From Phallusia fumigata (lineage: Eukaryota > Chordata > Ascidiacea > Phlebobranchia > Ascidiidae): DNA of 64,000 bases. Positions 43,618-54,934 of this stretch are shown piece after piece. The notes beneath the pieces were generated by a model. It saw only the letters and a list, made by a program, of their open reading frames with translations, was not told the DNA's origin and did no database searches. The stretch's first letter is position 1. Each line of letters opens with the position of its first letter. The DNA is taken from assembly GCA_008931825.1 (NCBI GenBank), contig QXVZ01000597.1:112032-176031 (forward strand), in the 5' to 3' direction. Made by a program: the position numbers and the translations under genes.

Positions 43618-45742
43618 GCTGATTTCGCTGCAATCGACGCAGAATGTAATTCGAATGTCTCATATTTCCGGTTTATATCTTTCGCGTTTTGCAAAGGTTC
43701 AGTTTTTTTCCAGACTGCAAACGAGTCTCGCCATCTCAGATCGTGTCTAATTGATGTCTTCCTATCACGCTCTGTGTCGAGCAAATCTATTATGACGTCA
43801 TCGCGAGACGTTGATATGATTTCTATATTCAACCGCATTACGTAACCTCTTTCCAGTGTTTCATACCGGAACGGAACGAAAAGAAATAACGTTATTCGGT
43901 CTGGGCAATTTATTTATTTCGGTATTTCGTTCCGGTACCGATATTTTTATTTCGTTCCGGTCTGACCGAAACAAAATTATAACGGTATTTTTTCGGTATT
44001 TCGGTCTGTGTTTCTTGTCAAATCTAATTAACTGCAGTGTAAACAAACTCTCAACCGAACAAAGTAGCAAGTTGAAACACAAAAAGATTGGTGGTTATTA
44101 CGTCACATAACATGTAACAATTATGAGTAAATAAATGACTCCTCCACTCCAGACAAACATTATCGGAGCATTTGGGACAAAATAAACACAAGGATAATGT
44201 TAGGTATCAAACACGAAATTTCAAGCAACTCTTCCGGGGTATATGCCAAGACCGAAATACCGGAATAAGATATAGCGGTATTTCGTTCCGTTCCGGTATT
44301 TTGATTTTTTTTATTTCGTTATTTCGTTCCGGTAATTGGACCAAAATTTATTTATTTCGTTCCGGTATTTCGTTCCGTTCCGTTCCGGTATGAAACACTG
44401 CCTCTTTCAAGTGGCGCGTCCACTGATGTATTATGATACAACTGTTGTGGTTCAACTTTTCTGATTTCAACACAAACCACAAAAAATGTTTTCACATGTT
44501 TTTTAACACAGCGTAAACTTTCGGTTTATGGTTGGTCGTCTCTTTATTTTACGTTTTTTTCGGCAATATCGTGTCCAGTGAAATCGAGAATATTTCAAGC
44601 GCTTTATTGTTCGCCAAACCACATGTTTATAAGGGTGGTTTAATATTGTCTTCCACTTTCCGTAAAAAAAATGTTGAGTGGTAACCAAATGCGTAAGATT
44701 TGTGTGGTGAGTGTATAGCCTCCGTTTTCCAAATATGGTGTTTGCGGCGTTTGCGATACTCTAAACTCGACTGGCAAGGTGGCCTAATACTCAATACGAA
44801 TTCCTTCTGACTTTTAACGAATATTCAAGTTCTTTCTTTTTCTTGTTGCGGTAGGGTTAGTTTTTACATGTCTATCTAAAATCGAAGATGTCTAGGTTTT
44901 TTTCTATAGAAGGTTTCGTACATCAGATCCCAGCCATTGCACTTTAAAATCGGATATTAAAACACTTTTATGATCGTGAAAACCGTGTGCCTGTAACTAG
45001 CTTGGGTTTATCTCAATATTGTGTAAAACAAAAACAAAATCAAAACAAAGTTAGCCAATAAGCCAAGGTATATCCAGTTAATTCAATATCGGTTGCTGTC
45101 TTTCATGGGTGATGTTCTGTCTTGTGAATAAAACCAACTGCACGAGCGCAACTTTGTGTTTGGCGTCTGGTTTACGTCACTCTCCCACCGATAAGCGGAG
45201 ACGGCAGAAGGGGCGAAGTTGCAACGAAAATCTTGCAGCTGCCTTCTCTCCTGGGAACGCACTGTGACGTCACAGACAGATGACCCCGATGTGAATGCCA
45301 TTTACTTGAGCAGGGGAAGCTGTTTGTCGTGTCGGTACAAGTTGCTTGCAGCATACTTGGATGTGTTCAGAGCTGGTCCTGAAATGTAAATTAGAAGAGT
45401 CTATTTCGTGGACTAGGGTTTCATGGTTTCAGTTGTGGAAAAAAACTACACTTAGCGCCAATCGATTAGTAAAGCAAAAAATGCGTTTTGAGAAAACTGC
45501 TGCTAATTTGAGACACCCAAATCTGGCTTTACGTACACCCCAAAACAATATATTGTATGTTAAAATAATTTCAAAAAAGAATGCATAAAATAAAAAATTG
45601 TATGGTTCATTTCACTTTTAGTGACAACTGTTCGATCGATTAGACTAGAAGGTTAAGTTTGTGCGTGTGCCTCGAAGTGATACAGAAAGTAAGATAGGTT
45701 GTAAGGAATACCGGGAAAAATTGAACTGCATTGGAATGTGAA
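43618..45742. other. intergenic between CT5 and the plus-strand coiled-coil gene
   Basis: A divergent intergenic region of 2.1 kb between a minus-strand and a plus-strand gene. It holds the hAT-type element at 43,854-44,400; no other gene is seen. Promoters of both neighbours should lie here. Confidence 0.6.
43854..44400. mobile_element. non-autonomous hAT-type element, 547 bp
   Basis: Bounded by an exact 8-bp direct repeat CCTCTTTC (43846-43853 and 44401-44408). The ends are inverted repeats, CAGTGTTTCATACCGGAACG on the left and its complement on the right. The interior is dense in TTTCGTTCCGGTATTT motifs in both orientations. There is no transposase frame. An 8-bp target duplication with CAGTG ends is the hAT signature. 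The undamaged ends suggest a recent insertion, in the CT5 upstream region. Confidence 0.9.
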
Positions 45743-48700
45743 ATGAAAGATCGCGAGGACAGGAGAAGTCCTGTTTATACGTCGGAAATCATGGAACAAG
45801 ACGAAATTGCGGATGAGGAATCACGTGGAAGGTTGGTTCAGGATTTGCGGAATGCATGCTTCACATATTAGCAAAGAGGTGCAAAAGGAAATGTGGAAAA
45901 AAGACTTAAGTATATCAAATGGTTTTTTCTCCAATTTCCTTCAAATCTTTTCTCAAGCTGCTGTCATGAACCATTTTTTTCTTCATTAAGAATGGACAAT
46001 ATTATAATTTTTTCCACAAGTATTTCTCTCTTGGCTACTGAAGGTAATTGAAATTACGTTTTAAATTTCCGTTTTCATTAGTTGCTTATTTCGTCAGGTC
46101 ACGAGGAAGACGGCGGACAGCAAAGGAAATAGCGCAAATGTTCGAGCAACTCAAACAGAGACACATCACCAGGAAGAAGGAGTGGCAGATGGAGAAAGAA
46201 GAACTTCTCAAGCAAGCAGCACTGGTACTTACCTGCATCAAGAACTCGTTCTGTTTTGTTGACTAAGTATAGCTACGATTTTTTTCCAAAAACTGCCTAC
46301 TTTTCCAACCTTGGATCGAACGCTTAACCTTCATTTTGGCACATTATCTGTTCTATGTGGCATTATTATGTTTTCATCTATTTAGCAAAGACTAAAATTT
46401 AGCTTCAGAAGTTTTTTCACTTCAATGAACTTTTTTTTAAACAAGCTTTTGATCATCTGCAAACAATTGTAAACTTAAAACTTATACCCAAACTGGCGAC
46501 CGTCTTTTGTGAGAAAAGTCTGTTTTAAGGCTGACGAGAGCAAGAGGATACTGGTGGATCTGAAGAAGATCCTTGAGGAGCTCCGGGTTGAGTTGAGGAG
46601 CGAGGAGAAGAAGAGAGCGGATGCACAATCCGACCATGAGAGGATGAGGGAAATTTGGGACGCTGAAAAGGATGAATTGCTTCGAATCATAAGAAACGTA
46701 AATATGCATTTAGTTCTGTGGCAAATATTGCATGCCATTTGTTCATTGGCAAAACTGTAGCATACTTTGTCACAGGGGCGTAGCCAGGGGGGCATGGCCT
46801 CCCAAATTTTGAAATTGGGCATTAAGGTAGGCTACACCTGGAAAAAATCTCTCGTACAGTTGTACATTAATTTGGATTACTTGCCTTCCCTCAATTTTTT
46901 GGCTGGCTCGGTTATTGTTTTGATATCGTCGCTTCTGTATAGTTCACTATCACGAAATTCAATTTTTTTTCTGTGATAATCAAGTGTACATACTCTAGAG
47001 TGTACAATGAATTCCGTACCTTCCAACAAACATAGGTCCAAACAAACAAAAACTGCTAATATCAGTGCTTTCCCGTAACTGCAACGCATATATGTTGTCA
47101 CAAATTAGTTGCATTATTTACGCGTTTTATCTCGATCCACCGAGTGGAATTTGAAACACACAGGTATGTTGGTAAAACTTAATATGTCGCAGTCGTAAAC
47201 CCCACATCGTTTTGTCGGATTTCCCTTAATCCAGTTGTGTACCATTGTCCGCCTTAAGATCTCGAATTATATTCTACCTGCCTTTGATACGTGAAAAATG
47301 TGTAGGGTTTTAAATAGGTTTTAATGTTCCATTTTTTTCATGTGAGGGGCCCTCGTTGGGTATTAAAGCCTTTAACTGTTTCTGAGCCCAACAAAGCGTT
47401 TAAACCTACGTCAAATTTCGTAAACAACAAACCCCGCTGGATCAGCATGTCAGTGTACATATACTCCAGGCATATTGGACTTAGTATAAATTGACATGAG
47501 CTGTCTCTACATCTTGTACCCATTCACCATTCGAATTCCTATGGGATGGATTGTGGAAAACACACAGGGGAATTAATTTCGTCATTGAGACTTCAAATAC
47601 GTAATGCTTATATGGAGCCTCGATTGAAGGGGATTTTTCATAATGTTCAAGCACGTGACAACTTGATGTGGAATAACGGTTAAGGCCGTGACGTCAAAAT
47701 TTATTTTGACCAAAGTATATTGCCTCTATGGTTTCATCAGCCGTAAGAACTTGTCTTGTCTAAACAAACGTTCGTATTTGTAAATGAAGCACCATAGATC
47801 TGGTACGTTATTAAAGGACAGCGTCGTTTTTATACAATCATGTCCTGATAAATTGGTAAAAACTTGTAGTTATTGTTTTCTGGTCCATTGAACTACAGCT
47901 TGCTACAGCGTCAATTTTGTTTACTTAAACACAATGTTGTACAACATGTGCTACAAAAAGTGCTGCAAAAGTTAACCTAAATACTTCAGGCATACTAGTG
48001 CCTTTGCAAACACATTTTGATGCATTCCCCTTTTTAAACTAAGCTTGTTTTTGAACTTTTGTTATTGATGCTACCGGTTCTTTAAATTACAGCTAAAATT
48101 ACAATTTGTTTACTTTCAACCCTATATTTTACAAAACTTGAGCAAATTTAACTTCACGAAAGTATCGCTACGGTGGCAAGTGATTGATCTACCTCTCATC
48201 CTCATCTCTGTCCCTGTAGCTCGAATCTCACACCAGCCACAACCAGCACCAACGTCAATCATCCAGCCACGAGATCGACTCGCTCAAACACCAACTGGCA
48301 ACTCACGAGCGCCACCTAACGAACATGGAACTGTCAAACGCGGAGCTTCGGATTAAGATGCGGGAACAGCAGCGGATTTTCGACGAGGAGAAAGCCAAAG
48401 TTGTCGAGACTCACGACGGCGAGAGGAGGAATTGGGATAAAGCGAGACAAGTTATGTTGGAGAAGATTGAAGCTGTGAGTATGGTGTTGTTGTTGTGAGG
48501 GTGGGAGGGCGTTGTGTTCGGATTTGATTTCTTTGGAGGGGAATTGCGGAAATGTTTTCTAGTGACCGCGAGTTTATACAGTTGTCAGAAGAGTTTTTTT
48601 CGATCACTACTGTTGAGTCACAAGAACTCCGGAGTTGAATGGTAAATGGAAAAACAAATACAGAAACTGTTGCTGCCAAACTTATGAAGGCACTTCCAAA

Positions 48701-51700
48701 TGTTTTTTTGGGGTACCGACGTTTCGACATTCTATTCAGTTCGCCTCCTCAGGGTGAATAACAATCAAAACGCGACACACCACACACAAGGACGAAAAAC
48801 GAAATAGCCTTGAAAAACGAATGATATAACACAAATATACATTTACAAATATACAAATATACATTCTAAAAAAAGTAATCAAAGGGCTTGTTTGCACTTC
48901 ACTAATAAATCCGCTTCGTTTTCAGCTCCAAGAAGAAAGTCGTCAACTCCAATCCGGTGCTTTCCCTCTTCACGGAAGTCACGTGGTGTCGCCCGTCACG
49001 GATGACCAAGTCTATCTGACGTCACCGGTTTCGGAAGAACGATCATCGGCAAACGACGAAAAAACGACGCCACAACCGGTAAGTTTGGGAAATTTAAACA
49101 CATTTTGTGTGTAGTTTGTTGGTATGTTTAACACAAATCTCTTTGCTTGAAATGTGCATACGAGTCATTGAAAACTGGGGCCGTCCAATACTAACAAGGG
49201 TCTGTTCATAATTTTTGTCAAAAATATGTTGGCCCAAATCGCTAATTATGGCATGAGTTAAAGGTTTAATTAATAAAACATGTCGCTTTGTATAGTTGTT
49301 TGGGCCAGCATATTTTTGGCAGGGCCTTACAAACTGTTGAACTGCACTGGGTCGTACTTTACGTTTAAGCCCTTACATTGCAATGCGTCATTTTCGTTGT
49401 AAGCACCAAAAACATTTACAAAATGCGACTAACTATTTGGGACTTTCAAGATGCGATTGTTTCAAGATATTACGAATCATAATGTGAATAATATTGAGTC
49501 GTAGTTTGCCTTCCATGCCTTCAAACACATCTTACCTTCCCGTTGTTAACACCAATGATGTGTAGCCGCGTCAGAGCCAACAACAACAACTACATCGGCA
49601 ATTGTAACCCCCAGGGATCAATAGCGTCCCCGACTCCCGAGTTGCTCGATCGCGCGTAGATCACGTACACACAAATAGATTCACACTTTCGCTTCGATAA
49701 ATCGCGTAACGTTTATGACGACATAAACAGAGCAGGGAAACCGTTCAGCTGTTCACGCGAAACGAACGTTGTTTTGTTTTAACGATGAGTTTGCCATGTG
49801 CTGGGCAACAATCACAACCAGTTGTTGTGTAACAATTAAGTTTACTGGGTCGTCTGAGAGTTTTCACTTTTAACAAAACCGCAGTGAAAACGAGAACCAA
49901 AGTGACGCTGCGATTTAATTTGATGTCATCAATCTTCACGTTATCATTTACCCCTGACAATAGATTACATTTTGTTTGTTTTGAAATCAGATATCAGATT
50001 ATCCTACTGATTATTATTCTTCATGTAAGCAAAGATCTAAAAACCCATTGTACAAATCACATGCCAAACAGATAAATTGAGTTGGGCCTGTAGTTTTGTT
50101 TACTTTCTTATCCTTTATGTGACTTTCTATCGGGCATAAAATTTTGTAATATGGTGTATCGACCAAATATTGTCATATCGAGTTCTATCGCTTCAATCGA
50201 ATAATTTTTTACTTGATATATTTAACATCAATTTGATTCGAATTCAACTTAATCTTGCTTTTTTTGTGCAGACATGCGAGGGTTCCGACCATCATCAGAA
50301 TTTAGCCGAATCAAATCCCAAAAGTCAGGGGGAAACGAAATATAATCACTTCCAAAAGACAGTGGATGAGGTATAAATTTGGCTGTAACCGAACTTTTCT
50401 AGAATATCTCCTTCCATTATGACAACAAGGCTTTCAAAATGAACCGGTTTAAAACAGAATTTAACGTTTTCGGAAAAATGCAATACCTTCTGAACATTTA
50501 TGGGGGTAAAATTAGGAAAAAACTTAAAAAAAACAACCAAAAAAGTAAACTGCAATGAGGCAGGCAGCTCGACGGCGGACTCATTGCGTTAAAAATAAAA
50601 CAAACAAACAGGAAATATAAACGTTTATAAAGTATTTCCATATTTCATTGGTATCGACTGAACAAATACACATCGCTTTATTTGGGTCATTTTCTCGGTT
50701 CGTTGATTCGCGCAAAAGTACCAAACTTGTTTGTCAAACAACTCCCAGTCATTCCGCGTTTTTCCCCACGAGCCAATTACGCGTCAAAACAAAGGTTTCG
50801 CGTCACGCACCAGTGATCACGACGTGTTTTCTCAGCTTTCCATGCTTTGCGGCTTTAAGTTTCTGCTCGCTGCTGCAGTTTCAGCGATTTCTGAAACTTT
50901 TTAGATGCTTTTACTAGGAAACCAAACGATTCCATTACTGATACGTTTTGCAGCAATTGTGTTGGCACGAAGTAATCTTCAACTTCACAGTTTAAATACA
51001 GTTTGCTTTTTTTCATCAAAAATTAACTGGCCCAAATAGTTCCAGTATATTTTTGATGAGAATTATGAACGGATCCGTGTTTAGTGTTCCAGATTGTTTT
51101 TTGCCACCGTAACAGTTACAAAATCAAATGTTACGTTAAAATACGATTGTATTTGCCACTTATCGATGATATATATATTTTACAGTTATAAATCTTGGAC
51201 CACATGCTAAGTTAATATCCGCGGTTAATTCCACTGTTGGGATTATGGCTTTTTCGTAATTTATTTTTTCTGATTAACAATAGCTTTTCATGTCTGCTAT
51301 TAAAGCATTGTTAGCTTTAAATTCTTGTATTAATTTCCTTATCATGTTCCTGGTTCTATAAATTGAAAAAGTTCGATATTACATATTACGGACACCAAAT
51401 GTTAGGTTCAAATACACAGTTATTACACTTTTCTGAACATTGGCTTTTCGTTGTTTATTATCAATGAAGTTCTATATATATTTTCAATTCTCCGAACTAT
51501 TTCTACATTATTTTCCAGATAATGTAGAAAACGGCACATTATGTGGCTTCAATTTTTATTTTTCATAATGTTTCAGGCACTGAAGCAGATAGAGAAAATC
51601 AGCCTTGACCTCAACACCATGGAAGTAGATGAGGAGGCCAAAGACGGTCGCAGATCAAAAGAAGAATCTCGTGCAAAACCCCTAAGCTGCAACGTTACAA

Positions 51701-54700
51701 AACCGAGTGTGACGTCATACTCGTCACCGCGGGCATCGAGCCGTGACCGCCGCCAGATGTCTCCTCATGTCGCAAGTCATTCTCCGTCACCGTTTGGAAG
51801 TCAGCGGACCGCGCCGAAGGAACGGAACGTCTCTCTGACATCACAAGGGGATGATGACGTGGCAGGGTGCAGCAGACAATCGGATTGGAGGGGCACGAAG
51901 AGTGTGACGTCACAGGACGCTGGAGACAAGATGAGAGGTCGGGCGAACTCGTGCAAATTGTCTGAAACGAAGGACACATCCAAGTTACCGCAGCGTCGAA
52001 CTTCGTTGAACCAAACTGCTCATCACGTGACAAGTGACGTCGACAGCCCGCTCATATCGACTCCAACCACGAGTTGTAGCATTCCCGTATTCACAGAGAG
52101 CGGCACGGATTCTGCTTCTATTGTTACTGCGGGGTCTCCCCTAAAACGCGAGAATGCACAGATCGCGCGAGTCAAGAGGTCAGAGTTGCCGACGCGTAGT
52201 GATGTGAAGAGGAGACCGAATAATTCCCCGACCGATTTCGTTAAGGTGGAAAAGCGATATTCGACTCCTCGCGATTACAAACCCGGTTCATCAGCTTCCG
52301 ATAAAACGTCAGCTAAAAAACTTCCCAACTTGCACCAGAAACTGTTGTTTCACAACACTGATAAATCCTCTAACGATCTTCAGCCAACCGCCCTGTCCTC
52401 AACTCGAAAACAGAGCCAGGACGATGATCCACAACAAGACAAGAAGGGTTTTGTGCATACGCCTTACTTTGACCCGGAAAAGGGCTACATTAAGAACTCG
52501 AAATTCCCTTCGTCACCACGCATGCAGCATAGGCAAGCTACATCAACTAAATCTTCCAGCGATGAAATACTCGGAGCACCCAGAAATCTTCCCGAAAACG
52601 ATATCAGCAGGTCTAGTAGCCAAGATGCTCCCGACGATTTTGTTGACGAGACTGGGGGATTTCCATCTATCAATGTTGAGGAAGTTCCTCCTCCTCCTGT
52701 GAGACCTAAACCCAGCATCACTATTGAAAAGGATGCAAGCGGGAACGTTCTCCGGGTGATCACCGATCCTCGCTTCCAGAGGCAAGGATCTCCTCTTGCA
52801 TCTGGAGGCTCAGAAATTGACTCTACGACAGCTCCTGCGACCTCTGCCTCCAGAAGAAGAAGATCTAGCGGGAATATTAAAGAGGCAACGACTTGTCACT
52901 CACCTCTGGGTCGCAACGTCGAAGCGCTGACTTCCGTAAAACCGGATGAGGCCGCGGTATCTTCCCGAATGGGGAAGACGGGTAAAGATAAAGGTGGGAA
53001 AAACTGGATCAAGAAGAAACTATCGTTCCTTGATACTCCAAAAGATTCCGTGGAAAAGGATGGTGGAAAAAGTCCGGAGCGTAAAAATGGATCAAAGTCA
53101 AGAGGCGAAAGAACAAGGTCCTCATCTTTGAGAAGAGGGGACAAGGATCGGAGGCTGAGTTCATCATCCGAAGACAGTCTGGAGGAACAAGTGGATAAAA
53201 GCAAATCGCGAAACAAGCGGAAAGGAAAGAAGGGAAACTCTCCAAATGCGGAAGAAAGGGAAGCAAAAAAAGAGCCGAAGTCGAGAATGAGAAGATACAC
53301 ACGGAGTAAAACTGACACTTCCCTGGAGATGAAGAATTTATTTTCGCGATTTCGACAATCGCAGTTCAACCAGAAAAAGCCGTCGATTGTAAAACACTTT
53401 GAACGGAAACTTCTTGAGAACGAAATCAAAGCTTTGGAAGACAAGAACGCGGAAGAAACCGCGAGTCCCATCTCAGAAGGAAAGAGTTCCCGCGGCAGCC
53501 AGAAGGTTCGAGAAGGCAAAGAATTCGAGGATGGTTACAGTGGCGAGGATGAATTGGAACGAGAAGCAAGTCCTGGTCTTACGGATGAAAGTAAAGCCAC
53601 AGCTTTGGTGACTACAACTGCATCGCTCACTTTATCCAGAGCTCCTGCGATTACCTCTTCCCAAAGCGACACACGCAGGCGATCTATGCCTAGTGTTCGA
53701 CCGAAACCACGTCATCACACAAGCATGGTGGACCTGAGGTGGACTAATGACCGCATACTGGAGGAATCATCTGGATCTCCGGATGTTAGGATGAGACAGA
53801 AATCGGTGGAGCAAGAATCCCCTACAAACACAACTCCCACCAGTGAAGAGAATCAGTCGGTCTCCACTCTAGTTGGAAAGTTTAATACCACAAAGAAAAG
53901 TGAAGAGAATTTCATTCGCGGAGCGCCTGGGAGGTTTTCTCTCAAACAGGAGCAGATCCGGAAGTTCAGAAGGAACGTAGAAGGTTTGGAAGCGCCAACT
54001 TCCTCAACAAAGAAGACCACAGAGCCAAAGCGACTATCGTGGGTGTCCGGAACGCGTGAAGGGGATTACCCGGCAGTGACGTGGAGGGAGAAAGTCACTG
54101 CGAAGGAGGAGGAAAAAACTCCTGGGAAGTCGTCCATGGGAAATCCTCCAGGAAGACGAAGGATGAGTGAAGACATGCTGAAGAAGAAGCTAAACCTTGA
54201 GAAAATTCTCTCGGATGGCCCGAAAATTCCCAGGAGCAGGAGGTACAAGCGATCCGAGACGCAGCCAATTGAATCCACGAGAAGAAGTGATGAAGAGGAA
54301 GAAGACTGTGATTTTGATGGAGATGTGAGAGGAGGAATTTCGGGGTTCTGGGATCGCAGTTCTTCTTCTGCAATCAGTCGCTCTAGGAGTTTGCGAGAAT
54401 TATCAGAGGTGGGCAATTGTTTAAATATATCCGCTTGTTCATAACTGTAGCGTTTTATTGCGAGCAAACGTGTCTAACAGCGGTTTGTTCCTACCTTTGG
54501 TCAACAAAAAGATTTCGTCAAATTTGCACACATGATAGACAGGTGTTTGAAGTTAACTGTAAATTTTGACCCCAGTTGACCCACTGGCGCCATAAAGTTA
54601 AATTTAACAACAGCAATATTTAATTTTAGTTTGTTTCATAGAAAAGTAGCGTGATGACAATGCTTTGTAAATATATTTTATTGTTCATTAAAAAAAATAA

Positions 54701-54934
54701 CTGCCAAAGAGTGATCTGCATATACAAGCTCTCTGGTAGTTATGTTTTTAATTTGGCTACTTTTATGTCCGTGATCTTGTGTTCCAAACATTAGTGTCAT
54801 ATACTTGAATGTATCCCTGTGCATAGGAAACTCATCAACCAGATATCACCCCGCCGTCGCTCACTTCACGTTTCAAAAAGCCCACTCCCAACAATCGCCG
54901 TCCATCGAGGTGGCAGAGAAAAAACGAACACTGA
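45743..54934 (+). CDS. large coiled-coil / disordered basic protein, 1,276 aa
   Basis: Eight coding exons: 45743-45831, 46098-46224, 46530-46697, 48220-48474, 48926-49078, 50272-50370, 51577-54408 and 54827-54934 (TGA 54932-54934). They total 3,831 bases, in phase. Exons 2-5 (about residues 30-210) form a charged coiled coil (RKKEWQMEKEELLKQAAL; LVDLKKILEELRVELRSEEK; LKHQLATHERHLTNMELSN). The 944-codon seventh exon is Ser/Arg/Lys-rich and low-complexity with basic blocks, a PPPPVRPKPS motif and repeated RRRS/RRYTRS sites, and is probably disordered. Such a layout is common in cytoskeleton- or microtubule-associated proteins, which is inference; I do not recognise the family. Start: first ATG in the open first exon (MKDREDRRSP). 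An upstream exon at 42,818 is possible. Confidence 0.85.
46773..46860 (+). repeat. interspersed repeat starting CAGGGGCGTAGCC (copy 2)
   Basis: CAGGGGCGTAGCCAGGGGGG, GGCCTCCCAAATTTTGAAAT and GCATTAAGGTAGGCTA follow in the same order as at 3,541-3,631 on the other strand. Its right end is not identified. It lies in an intron of the coiled-coil gene. Confidence 0.5.
48690..48775 (-). repeat. repeat fragment with hammerhead-core-like motifs
   Basis: On the minus strand CTGAGGA, a weak GGCG...TGTC stem and GAAACGTCGG follow in the order of a hammerhead ribozyme core. A complete third stem and cleavage site are not evident. It lies in an intron of the coiled-coil gene. Confidence 0.25.
51577..54408 (+). 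other. 2.8-kb exon of the coiled-coil gene
   Basis: Opens after TTTCAG with ALKQIEKISLDLNTMEVDE and closes at TTATCAGAG|GTGGGC. It is an order of magnitude longer than any other exon here. Basic and Ser-rich blocks run throughout, with acidic DEEEEDCDFDGD near the end. Confidence 0.9.
54690..54742. repeat. very short inverted-repeat element
   Basis: ATAACTGCCAAAGAG on the left and CTCTCTGGTAGTTAT on the right are inverted repeats only about 20 bases apart. The right end matches the element at 7,976-8,084. It lies in the last intron of the coiled-coil gene. Confidence 0.5.

Noticed and set aside
51695-54467. Several long minus-strand frames opposite the 2.8-kb exon (up to 207 codons)
   Set aside because: They are antisense shadows of a Ser/Arg/Lys-rich coding exon, which lowers stop frequency on the other strand.
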